From NCBI GenBank assembly GCA_954871525.1, contig OX940869.1, positions 17,388,001 to 17,452,000 on the forward strand: 64,000 bases of DNA. Direction: 5' to 3'. Shown here one piece after another: positions 11,056 through 21,780 of this stretch (positions are counted from its first letter, which is position 1; each line of letters begins with the position of its first letter). Source of the stretch: Parietaria judaica (taxonomy: Eukaryota; Streptophyta; Magnoliopsida; Rosales; Urticaceae). Both the position numbers and the translations under genes were made by a program. The notes below the pieces were generated by a model. That model was not told where the DNA came from, ran no database searches, and saw only the letters and a list, made by a program, of their open reading frames with translations.

Positions 11056-11733
11056 GGATGTTTTTAAAAGAAGAGGAATATATGCCGCTAATAATCCATA
11101 TATATATATCTCGCTTTGTCATTGTTAAATGTGCGAAAGAACATAGCCTCGATTAAACGTGAAGAGCAAGTCATTCTCCTACCTGAGCGACCAAAATCAG
11201 AGATTTCTAAAGTAATCATGGTTTCATTTCAGGCATAGAAAGAATAATCTATCTTCTTATTTTATGTTTCTTAGATCGTTAACACATTATCAATCTATAA
11301 TTCAAGAGATTATATATCATAATATATATATATAGACACGGTGTATATATATAATAAAATTTTATTTGAGTATTAGTTACAGAAACATTTTTCTACAACT
11401 TTTATATGTGTAAGTTTTATGCGGTTATATATGATGAATTTGTTAAAAATAGCTTGCAGTATAGGTGTAATTCCGTTAGATATATATACTTTTAATCAAA
11501 GTCATGTATTTTACGGCATAGGAAGAATAACTGGAAAATCAAATTAAGATGACTTGGCATAAGATATTGAGAGAAAAAAAAAAAAGCACTACATAATTAA
11601 TTGTATAATTTTTTTTCTTTATTCTTTTATATACCCCTTTAGGGCATGTGTTCAGCTTACACAATGTCTCATATGCACTTTTATTTTATTGTATATTATT
11701 TTTACATAATGTTTTCAGCTTACATGTAAGGCT
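11056..11733. other. AT-rich spacer before the Ulp1-type gene
   Basis: Contains short TA runs near 11097-11110 and 11315-11355 and no supported gene. The left end of the CACTA element might lie here, but I found no convincing CACTA terminus. Confidence 0.4.
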
Positions 11734-13552
11734 ATGAAAGTCAAGTCGGATGCGCGAGATGCGGCCTTCGAGGAATGGAAGGCTAAAGTGGAACAAATGA
11801 TCCAAGGATCATCTTAAAGAAATCTTCAATGGAGTAATGAACCACTTGATGCGCATAGTCCGGTAAGTCAACCTCTTGCTCCTTTAGCGCCGGTTGAATT
11901 GAATTTTGATGACGATCGTATTCCAGCTATAAAGTCTAAGCGCAAAGATCTAATTTCGAAAGGACCGAGTCTAGGGAGTAACGAGCCTTGTGATGTGCAA
12001 AGTGTGGGTAGTCAACCCTTGCTCCCGTAGGGCCGGTTGATTTGTATCTTGATGAAGGTCAAATTCTCGATAAAAAGGCTAAGCGTAAAGGTTTCCTTTC
12101 GAAAGGACCGAATCATGGGAATATGAAATCCTTTAATGCGCAAAGTGTGGGTAGTCAACCACTTGCTCCCTCACCGGATCTTGTGGATGTTCAAATTCCG
12201 GCTGAAAAGGCGGAGAGCGCGCCTTTCGTTTCAAAAGGACCTATTGACGGTGTTGGCGGAACTTGCGCGATTGATCCGGCGTCATCTATTCCAAAGACAC
12301 CCATTTCAATTAAGGGTGGTGTTGATTGTCTCCTTTTTTCGGAGAGAATCGTTGATCACGTCGCAACCGGGAAGGTGTTCCTAAAAAATGGAGCGGGTGA
12401 CGACAAAATTCACAACATACCGTTAGATAGAGATCACCGTCGGGTGTTAATTGAAGTATCGATGTCTAAAGACCCTATTCCTCTCCCGGTATCGGTTCAA
12501 TGGTTAGAAACAGTTGAAGAAGCGTTAGGGACCTTTGTGCCTTGGCCAGTGTCTCTTATTGAAGAATTCAACTCCAAAGGTAGTCAAACTCCCAAACCTA
12601 AGCCCAAAAATATTGTCAAAAGTGCGCATTACAATGAAATGGCACAAAAGATCAAGTTGAACCTCGTTCATCCCGAATTGAGAGCGTTAGCATCTTATGA
12701 AAACAACTATATGCTCGCAAAGGGACAAAAGATAGTAGTTGAACTTCATAAAAGTTTGTGTGATTTCACTCCGTTGTTAAATTACGATGATATACGTGAA
12801 TTTCTCCTCTCTCATGACTTGGCCGTAATATTGATAATGATTTGTCAAAGGTATGTTTCCATTTTTATTTGTGATTTCTTAATTTTTAAATATATGAATT
12901 ATTGATTCATTTGTTATATATAAATTATTGCTATATATATTTGCATTTATTTGCTACAAAATTGCCTTACCAATCCGGACTCGTACGGTTTTCTTCCGCC
13001 ATATGATGACATCGGGCTCAACACCAAAACAGGAGATGCCAAGAAAAATGCACTGAAAGTTGATGTTGACAGATACTACAACATTATGCAAAATTGCAAG
13101 AATGGCAAAAGATGGTTAATGCCTTACAATACTCGTCACCATTGGATTCTTCTTGTTTTCAACCCTTGCAAGGTTACCGTAACAAAGTTTGATTCTCTCT
13201 CCAACTCAAGCGGTTTAAATAGCCATTTAGAGAAAATTTTTGAAGAGTAAGTATTCTAAAACATAATCATTTTATGTTTATGATGATGTCTTTTTAACTC
13301 AAGTTATTTGAATTGTTAACTTTTTTTTTTTGTAGCATTGAAGACATATTCAAGCTTAACCACAACACCGGCCTCATGAGACATTCGATGATAAAATCGT
13401 TGAATTCAAAAGGATGTCCGAAACAACCGGGAAATCATGAATGCGGATACTACGTCATGAAGTTCATGCACGACATTGTGAGAAATGGTATGGCTTTCGT
13501 TGATAACAAACTTAGTTATAGTGTAAGCGAAATAGATGGATTCAATGTATAA
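11734..13552 (+). pseudogene. Ulp1-like (C48) cysteine protease gene of a CACTA element, decayed
   Basis: The 5' part has three imperfect coding repeats of about 140 bp (near 11820-12220; shared words SKGP, SQPLAP, KRK). It is broken by a TAA at 11815-11817 and a 1-base loss near 12017. The main exon runs to about 12850 (CAAAG before GTATG). The protease exons follow at about 12951-13247 and 13337-13552. The catalytic residues of the C48 family can be seen: His in HHWILLV, Asp in TKFDSL, Gln in PKQPG and Cys in ECGYYVMKF. The expected splice acceptor near 12955 seems lost (no AG at the expected place). The protease fold may be intact, but the full product is probably not made. Confidence 0.7.
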
Positions 13553-13799
13553 TTAGGTATGCATGTGCTATCAAAGTTTGCTAATTATGATGATGAAGAA
13601 TAGAACATATTGATTTTTTTGTTCATATTTGAACGGTGTTATTCTGTATGTATAGATTATATGTTTTGTATGTAGTGATGATATATTATGTATTACCGAT
13701 GATATTTTGTATATATGTATTAATATAAATGCTTTTAATCTTAAAATTTATTTTATATTTTATTTAATAAAATATCAATTATTAATTACAGGTTCTATC

Positions 13800-14615
13800 G
13801 GTAATAGAAAGAGGATACCGAATCTACCGGGCGATTTAAAAAAAAAAAACCGCCCGTTTTTTTGTTTTTTTAGTGCCACTTTCAACAACACAAAAAATCG
13901 TCTCCCAAAACCAACAAAAAAAGCTTCCGGGAAAAAAATATGCCGCGGCATTTCATAGAAAGCTGCGGCGGTAAGGTATGAACGATGGTTAATTCCGTCG
14001 TTCGACACAATACAACGCCGCGGCTTTTCTATAAAATGGGCCGCGGCATGACAAAACAAGGCCACGGCTTTTTTAGAAATCCCCGGCTTATATTGACTTT
14101 CAAACGACGGCTTATACCGTTGTAAAAATCACAGTCGTACGCCGCGGCTTTTATAAATCATGCCGTGGCGTAAAGTCACTCCGAACATCACCTCGAACCA
14201 CGGAATTATTCCGTTGTCTAGGTACGCCACGACTTAATTTTTCATGCTGCAGCATAAATGCACGCTTCAACAACAACTCGAACAACGGAACTTATCCGTT
14301 GTTGAGATCCAAAAGATTGCCGTAGCGTTCATGAATCCAAGCCGCGGCGAACTTTCTCTTCTAACATCAATTCGAACAACGGAATTTTTACGTTGTTTAT
14401 ACACAGAACGCCACGGCGAGGGTTATTTCACGCCGCGGCGGGATATGTGATCCGACAACGGATGCCTTCCGTGGTCGGAATTTGTGTTTGACCATGGAAA
14501 TAATTCCGTGGTCGAAGCTTACAACCATGGAGGATTCAACCATGGTCATTAAGCATGGTTGAAAATTTGCAACCATGGTTTTTAACCATGGTTGAATCCG
14601 TAATTTGTAGTAGTG
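13800..14615 (+). repeat. Subterminal repeat region and 3' terminus of the CACTA element
   Basis: Many short repeats in both orientations: GCCGCGGC and its variants (at least eight between 13930 and 14440), AACAACGGAA, and CAACCATGG forms next to the end. Such arrays bind TnpA-type proteins in CACTA elements. The last bases, TAGTAGTG, are the terminal inverted repeat. Confidence 0.75.
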
Positions 14616-14643
14616 ACATAATGTCTCATATGCATAATTGTAT

Positions 14644-16738
14644 TGTTGGAACGATATTAAACTTTTTAATATAAATAATGAACATAACAAATTTATAGCG
14701 GAATTTTAAAATTTCTTTTAACATGAAAAACACATTTTGTCATATTAATATTAACCGTAGCGATAAAAACAATTAATCATGCATGCAAAATAATTAGTAC
14801 GTAAAATAACCGGAATAAATACACAACATCGTATAACTAATTATAAGATGAAGAAACTTACAATTCCGGATTTATTCACGGATTAACGTCGTCTATCTTC
14901 AAGAGTCTTCCCTTCGTCTTCAATCAAACAACCACGAAAGAATCGATGTTATGCCTAACGGATTTTGTGAGACTTAGAGGGTGGGCTCATATATGAACAA
15001 GAGAAGAAGAATAAAGGAACTTTTGCCTCAAAATTATTCTCTTCAAATGTGCGCACAGTAGTCAGAGAACTACTTATCTTTCTTTCTCTCAAAGTGGTGA
15101 TCGAATGATGTAGTTCTAAGGAAGAAAATATAGGTCCTATTTATAATAGAATGAGTTGGTATAATACATAATTTATACCCCATCTTTTCTTGCCTTACAA
15201 AAACTTGAGGACTAATTCACCAAGTTTCCCCTTATTTTCTGCGCCCAAAATATGGTCAAATAATGTCAAAATTATTTAATTAATTCCACATGATACTTTA
15301 CATATATAAAAATATCATGAATTAAATTGAAATATTCCTTGATCCTTTTCCTTATTAAAATCGCATGGACTAATCCAAGTGAGGAGAAAACGACACATCA
15401 TTAATCCTCATCAAGTTAGATTAACCAAAAGGAATTAAGGAGTTAATTTCCTCCACCTTTGTTAAATTCGAACTTTATATAATCATCAATATAATTATAT
15501 AGTTTGCTACATTTAATAAAGGTGATTAAAATAAAATAACCATTTATTTTTTTAATCATGAGAAAATATTTCTCCTAGCATAAATAGCAATATATACTTA
15601 AGAGAAAATTATCAAACCAACTTAACACTTATTTTGTTCATCAGTCTCGTCCGAAAGTCAAACATGGAGACCTCATGGACCCACATGAACGAAGTTTTAG
15701 AATAAAGTCCGGACACAAAAATTCACAAACTTTTTCCGTACTTTTAATTCTTAATATTAGTCGACTCCACTAAAGGACTAATATTGAAAATCTCTAAGTT
15801 CACGTGCGTTCTCATTTCCGTTTGATGTGATACAATTATTCTTCACACGGTCCACGGTGTATTTTACGATATTACCCTTCGTGTGTATCAGCAACCAAGA
15901 GGAATGTAAAATTACCGTTTTACCCCTCGGTTATTATTTCACCAACTCCTTTGTTGTTTGTGAACGAGAAAAACATAAAGTGAGATGTCACAACATGTCA
16001 CATGTTTTATTCAGAGAATATTTTATTTACTGAATACCAGGCCCGGTTTGTTCGTTCACAATTCAAAGAACAAAGCATGATGTGATACTAATGCCACAAC
16101 ATTTTTACAACACAAATTCCATATCTGTGAATCACATAGTTCAACGAGACAGTATTATGACACCAACAAACGGGCTTTATTTCTTATCTTTGGGTTTGCC
16201 CATTGATTAGTCAAATGTCATAAAGTGTCACAAGAAGTTATGTACTCACTTCAGGATTTGGGTAATTACAAAAATACCCCTCGTTTGTGATTTTGAAGTT
16301 TCGAGTAATGAAACGGTTTTATCTCAAACTTCAAAGTGTCACAGGTCTAGTTTGGTGTCTTCATTAAGACATCAAGAATAAACTCTAGCGTCACAAATCT
16401 CAATATCACAAGATCTGATATCAGTAGTTTATTCAAACAATCATTAATCGGATACGATTGCCCATTCAATCCTAAGATTGTGAACTGTTCATTTTAAACT
16501 AATCAAGAAGATTTATCATGTTAAGTTCGTACTTAACTCTTCTTTCATCGATGAGAGTTTCAGGGCGTAGACATACTTTCATAAACACAAACTTAAATAT
16601 ATAAGAATGAATATTTAATCTTTATTTAATTCTCAGCAAAAGAACATAATCGTATTATTACATCAAGTACTTTTTCTGTAAACTGCTTTATTTGTTAAAA
16701 AGTTCTTCATGTCTCCTTTGTGAGCATAAATCCCAACA
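14644..16738 (-). repeat. Solo LTR (2095 bp), probably copia, minus orientation
   Basis: It begins TGTTGGAACG and ends ATCCCAACA. The 5-bp duplication TGTAT is at 14639-14643 and 16739-16743, which proves an LTR integration. There is no internal region, so this is what is left after LTR-LTR recombination. On the minus strand it starts TGTTGGGATTTATGC and has a TATAAATAG box at about 15138-15149, which favours minus orientation. It is unrelated to the 2.7-kb LTR family. Confidence 0.9.
15138..15149 (-). promoter_or_regulatory. TATA box in the solo LTR
   Basis: TATTATAAATAG on the minus strand, the only good TATA-type motif with a GC-containing flank in the LTR. Confidence 0.45.
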
Positions 16739-16984
16739 TGTATAATGTCTCATAACGCATTTGTGCAATTTATTTTAGTTTATATGGTCTTCGGACACAT
16801 ACTAATGAGTTCAAATGATATTTGTGCATTTATTTAAGTTCATATAGCATTTATGTTTATGTTGACAATTTTTAAAGGTATTTGCATGAATTACAATAAA
16901 AAATATTATCAATGTTCCGATTTTGGATAAAAACATTCTTACTGAATATCAATGATCAATTTCTTTAATATATTAATCTATATA

Positions 16985-17032
16985 TAAATTATTATGTTTT
17001 ACCGCCGCGCATTTGCGCAGGCAATCCACTAG
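16985..17032 (+). mobile_element. Helitron 3' terminus
   Basis: A GC-rich hairpin (GCGC-ATTT-GCGC at 17007-17018, extended by CC and GG pairs) is followed ten bases later by CTAG and then T. This is the hallmark 3' end of a plus-strand Helitron. I could not place its 5' end (TC...), so the extent to the left is unknown. Confidence 0.65.
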
Positions 17033-17919
17033 TTTTAAATTAATTGAGATAAGTTTTTTTTTAGAGAACTTTTTTTTTTGTTCAGGTAAGGTAAGAGAAG
17101 TTTGGAATATGAAGCAAAACTGAAATATAACAGCTACACAATTAATTAGACCACTTCAACAATATTAACTCACAACGTATGTTTTAATTTAATAGTAAAT
17201 AGTTGAAATGGAAGTGCAAAAGGTGGAATAACAATTGATTCTGCACACCACAATACATATTAATTGGTGACAATAAATTATCAAACCTCTTTACATCAAT
17301 ACAAACATAGTATACAATGCACTCTCGCATGATTAGATACATTTAAAAAAAAATACAAACGTAGTATAACAGAGAAAATTAAATAGGGCATGAACAAATT
17401 GTATAAAAAAATAAGAATGGAACATTCTTGATTTCTAATTTTCTTGGTGTGTCATGTCACTATTCAAAAACTGTTCTTTTATATATATATATAGATATAT
17501 AGACCAGCGTCATATTTTCAAAATTTAAAGGTCATAACAAAAATATCCAATGTCTATAAAATTTGACTTTCAATGGTCTATATATTTTTCGATGTCACAT
17601 ATAAAACTTTTAAGTGATATATGTAATGTTATAATGAAACTAACTACTTGTAAGTCCGTGGAGGTCACATGACCATCTTGCACCTAGGTTCACGAGGGGC
17701 AGCAAAAATGTGTGCGGCTTGGCTCACTTTTTCACAGCAAACGCCGCTGCCTCTCACCGGAATTGAGGTCGGACCTCTATTGCAGGGATTCATCGCCTTC
17801 AATGATGATGCTCCACGTCTGACACGAAGGAGCAGTGAGAGCATATATCCTTTTGATTTGCAATATTACTATAGTTAGTATATGAGAACATATAACTCTT
17901 GTGAGAATCCATCGATGGG
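17033..17919. other. Intergenic DNA right of the Helitron end
   Basis: AT-rich, with a TA run near 17480. A GC-richer patch of about 200 bp (17660-17860) has a 69-codon open frame without recognisable similarity or codon pattern. I see nothing else. Confidence 0.4.
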
Positions 17920-18128
17920 TAACCAAGCTTGCTTGGCCTAGTGGTATTCCACTACTCCTTTATTCAAGAGGTCATGGGTTCAAACCCTCATGGGACTCAA
18001 ATGAGTGCCCCCTTTACATATTGTAAACTTGACCATTAGTGTCGCCTGTTCTTACACTGAATATATCTAAGTCATGCGAGAGTGCATTGTAACATTGGCC
18101 GATAGTGTCACTCCATTCAAAAAAAAAA
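17920..18128 (+). mobile_element. tRNA-derived SINE with 14-bp target-site duplication
   Basis: It has pol III promoter boxes of tRNA type: A box TGGCCTAGTGG (17934-17944) and B box GGTTCAAACCC (17977-17987). A non-tRNA body and a run of A follow at the 3' end. The flanks AATCCATCGATGGG (17906-17919) and AATCCATCTATGGG (18129-18142) differ at one base and are the target-site duplication. Confidence 0.88.
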
Positions 18129-18142
18129 AATCCATCTATGGG

Positions 18143-18620
18143 CTTTTTGGTTTTATTCTAGACTAGCCTTTTGAGCTGGACCCAAATATTTTTTGCAAAA
18201 CAGATTGTATTCATTAAGCCTAAACGACACCTAACCCTTGGCAAGCTCGCTAAGAAAATGTCCCTGTTTTTGGATGTGGTAATATAGATTTATATATAAA
18301 TATATATACTGGGTAGTTTAGAATTTCAGATTTCAGACGCAACATCCAAATTTCAATTAATCCTAAAAGCTTCCCACGAGTCTGTCTGCTTAGAACACAA
18401 CAATCGTTAAATTCTAAAAAGCAACAAAAGAAAACTGAAAGCATTATATTCTCTGATCCCAAACTTATGGAACAGAACATGTAGACATAAAGTACTCTAA
18501 TAATATACGAATTATTACCAGAAATGTCAACGGTTCGACCAGTTAGCGTTGACCATATGCAAGCACACACAGCAATTCCTACTAATCACACGTTATATAT
18601 ATAGCCGAACTACGTAAGAT
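18143..18620. other. Downstream region of the receptor kinase gene
   Basis: Non-coding DNA, probably including the 3' UTR of the minus-strand kinase gene. An open frame of 106 codons (18250-18570, minus) has no recognisable domain. Confidence 0.4.
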
Positions 18621-21316
18621 TCATACTTTGGATACGGAGCTACTCGTGTTCTCCGAGAATATGTCGCTGCGGCTCTCCGTCTCCAAACTGACAAAGCTGA
18701 CTCCGGCAGTGCTATCGGAACCAACTGTCGCTCTCGAACCGGTGCCCGAGCGCAAGCCTAGCAAGTCAAACTCTTCACGACGATCATCATTGGCCAGATG
18801 AAACGAAGCAACCGGGTGGTATATCACCCCGCCGGCACCAGGATTCTTCGCCTGCTCTGCTGCCGCGGCTGCATCCGCCTGCTCCTGCAACTCCAGTGCA
18901 AACTCCAGCTTCTCCCTCACCTCGCCCATACTTGGCCGTCTGTCCCCCGTATCCCGAAGACAGCTCTCCGCGACCTTGACAAACTTCTTGAAGCACTCCG
19001 GAGCGATCTTGCCCATCAGGAATGGATCGATGATCTCGTACACCGACCCGTCCCTCGCACACTTCCGAGCCCAATCCGCCAAGTTCCTCTGCGCATCATC
19101 CAGCTTTGAGTCGAAAGGCTTTCGAGCACAAAGCACCTCGAAGAGAACGACTCCAAACGAATACACGTCGGTCTTGTCCGTCAGCTTCTGGCTCTGTAAA
19201 TACTCTGGGTCGAGGTACCCGGGCGTGCCTTTAACCATGGTGCTGACTGCGCCACCGCCACTCGGGCCGATCTTAGACATTCCGAAGTCCGCAACCTTGG
19301 CCTCCCAGTTCTCGTCTAGGAGGATGTTTGCTGTCTTGACATCGCGGTGGATGATGGTGTCTTTAGTGTACTCGTGGAGGTATTGAAGCCCACGCGCCGC
19401 CCCGATACACACCTTGAGGCGCGTCTGCCACGGGAGGGGCTCGTGGTTAGGGCCGTAGAGGTGTTCGCGCAGAGTCCCGTTGGCAATGTATTCGTAGACG
19501 AGGATCATCTCCATGTGTTCGTCGCAGTAGCCTATGAGAGACACCAAGTGGACATGGCGGAGCTGCGAGAGCAAATTAATCTCCGTGACGAACTCCACAT
19601 CTCCCTGATTCGAGGCCAGGTTCAGCCGCTTCACAGCCACGGGCTTCGACTTGTCGCCATCTATGAACCCCTTGTAGACATCACCGAACCCTCCCCGGCC
19701 GATGATGAGCTTCTTGTCGAACTCTCTCGTCGCCGACCTGATCTCCCAAAGCAAGAAATGACGACACCGGTCTTCCGGCAGCAGTGACGAGCCTTTGGTC
19801 GACCTCATCGACGATCTTCGTTTGCGGTGCATTTTCTTCCTCAGAAACAATACGAAAATACCAGCGAACAACACAGCACAACCCAAACAAACCCCCACCG
19901 AAACGATCAACACTGTCTTTTTCTTCGAACCAGGTTCCTCAGGCGTCGGAATAGGCGGGTTTCGAGTAGTGTTACCAGGGTTGGGTCCTGCGAGGCTTTT
20001 GTCGCTTCTATTGCTCATCTTGAACACCTCTATTCCATTCACAATAGCATCGTCGTAGTAAGACTCGTCGCCTCTGGGATGCACAGCGATGAAGAGATTA
20101 TCTTCGTCTCTAATGTTGACCACGTAGTCTCTGTACACTGGAATTCCATTGCCGTGCCCGCCAGTCCAAGATACCACGTTCACAGCACTCTCGGCCATCT
20201 TTTGGTCTATGTAAAGGTAGAAAACCATATCATACGGACCCTTGATATTCTCTTGAATCTGGCAAAAATGGAGTCTCACAAGATAGAAGAAACCCCTGTC
20301 AAGGGGCAGGCGCCAAGTCATGTTTCTGGCTCGGTTACTAGCCGCGTCTCTGCCCATCGTGAGGGCGGTCTGGTACACTTCATCGGGCGCGGTGTAGTTC
20401 GCTATAGTAGTGTACTTCAATGGCAGGCTTGTGTTGAAGGGAGTTACCGCCTTGCCGATGAAATAATCATCCGAGTCTCGGGACCATTCTCTGCGTGGCA
20501 GCCCAGATTTAGTCTCAAATTAGATCTTGAACATAAGAAATAAGAAAGAGGCCTTGATTACCTGTACATCCCGGTGTCTTCATTCGGGGGGATTGTGCGT
20601 CCGCCGATGTTCAAGCGATAAAGTGTCTCCAGCGCTCTGTCGGAGTAACTGCCACTTGTGGATTTCTGGCCAATCAAAGGAGGGGTTTTTACGGGATCAT
20701 CTTCGGGGGCGTAGTAGAGGGTCTCCGGCATGGACACAAATTCGACCGCGTTCACGAAAGCGTAAGAAGATGATGAAGCCGGAATGAAACTTAAATCTAT
20801 AGTTCTTTCGTTTTCATTGGCGTGTAGGCAAAATTCCTTAAAGAAAGATGGCTGATTCATGTAGTTGGCGAAGAGCGAGGCGCTGAAGTTCTTCAGCAGT
20901 GTAAACGGGCCGGCTTTCACGGTGAAGAAGGTGCCGCGGACGTCCAAGCCGTGCTCGTACTGATCCGGGTAGAAGTGGAGCCGCACAAACTTCGGGCCCG
21001 AGACTGAGACGCGTAAGCTGTAGGTGAACTTCGACCGGGATATACGCGCTGTCCTATAAGGCACGGTGTCTACGGAGGTTTCCTGAGAGAGAGACCTTGA
21101 AGTAATTGACTTTTCGCTACTTTGTTCCTCTATCAGAACAAAACGATCATCATTTGTGTCGTCTCCAATCCATCTCCGGTCATCATCAGCCGTTTGATTT
21201 CCCGGAGATCCGCAATCGAGAGCGACGTTCTCTACAGGGGTGTAGCGTGGTTCAGAGGTGACATAGGGTATGTACATGAAGAAGAAGATGAACAGTACGT
21301 GAAGACTGATCTTCAT
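18621..21316 (-). CDS. FERONIA-like (CrRLK1L) malectin-like receptor protein kinase
   Basis: Two exons, 21316-20562 and 20490-18621, with a 71-bp GT-AG intron, join in frame to 874 residues. A signal peptide (about 1-21) precedes a malectin-like ectodomain (about 30-420; motifs VDCGS-like LDCGSPGN, RLHFYP, DLSFIPA). A transmembrane helix lies at about 444-469, followed by basic residues. The kinase domain (about 510-790) has GRGGFGDVYKG (516 on), the VAVK lysine (539), HRDVKTANILL (Asp 635), DFG (Asp 653) and the GTPGYLDPEY activation segment, so all catalytic residues are present. CrRLK1L kinases sit in the plasma membrane, sense cell-wall state and bind RALF peptides. Similarity is closest to FERONIA and its relatives, but the exact orthologue cannot be set. 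The gene looks intact. Confidence 0.93.
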
Positions 21317-21780
21317 GGCATGGAAATATCTTAACTATATTATAAGCTTGAGTCTATGCAATTGATAGGAAGGAGATGTGATATTATGATCCAGGCGTGA
21401 ACTGTGTCTGTGTTGCTACGAAGTACGAACAGACCTAGCTTTAATTTTAATATAAAACATTCATAATTCAGTAACAAATATTATGACTGTCCCACTAAAT
21501 AAAGTATATTATTCTGGCACATGGATTTATAGATGGACCTTATTCATATGTTAATGTCCTGATGTGAACATTTTTTTGGTGGAAATCTAGCTGGTAGATA
21601 AAGTGAGGTTACTCAAGTGCACCACTTTACTTTTTTTTTTTTTTTTTTTATCATTTGGTGGTACGTAGTTCTTATCAGTCTTACTAAATATTTTTTTTAT
21701 TTCCCTTTTCTTTATCTTTTTTTTTTCCGACGATCATCAGATCAGTAAATTATTTAGGAACATGGCCATAGATGTTTGAC
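21317..21780. other. Upstream region of the kinase gene
   Basis: AT-rich probable promoter of the minus-strand kinase gene, with a T-run at 21630-21650 and another at 21716-21726. No distinct promoter element stands out. It ends at the hAT TSD (21773-21780). Confidence 0.4.

Larger units (their letters stand above)
11734..14615 (+). mobile_element. CACTA (En/Spm) transposon, 3' portion
   Basis: The right end is clear: the sequence ends in TTTGTAGTAGTG at 14615, the inverted form of a CACTAC terminus. It is preceded by some 650 bp dense in short subterminal motifs (GCCGCGGC, AACGGAAT, AACCATGG). Upstream lies an Ulp1-type protease gene of the kind often carried by plant CACTA elements. I find no TnpD-type transposase and no left terminus, so this is a truncated or rearranged copy. 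Confidence 0.75.

Noticed and set aside
11586..11600. CACTACATAATTAATT as a possible left end of the CACTA element
   Set aside because: Only the first six bases match the right terminus, the neighbouring 3 bp (AAG) do not match the right flank (ACA), and there are no subterminal repeats after it.
17934..17987. A functional tRNA gene
   Set aside because: A and B boxes are present but there is no cloverleaf, and a body, A-tail and TSD follow, so it is a SINE.
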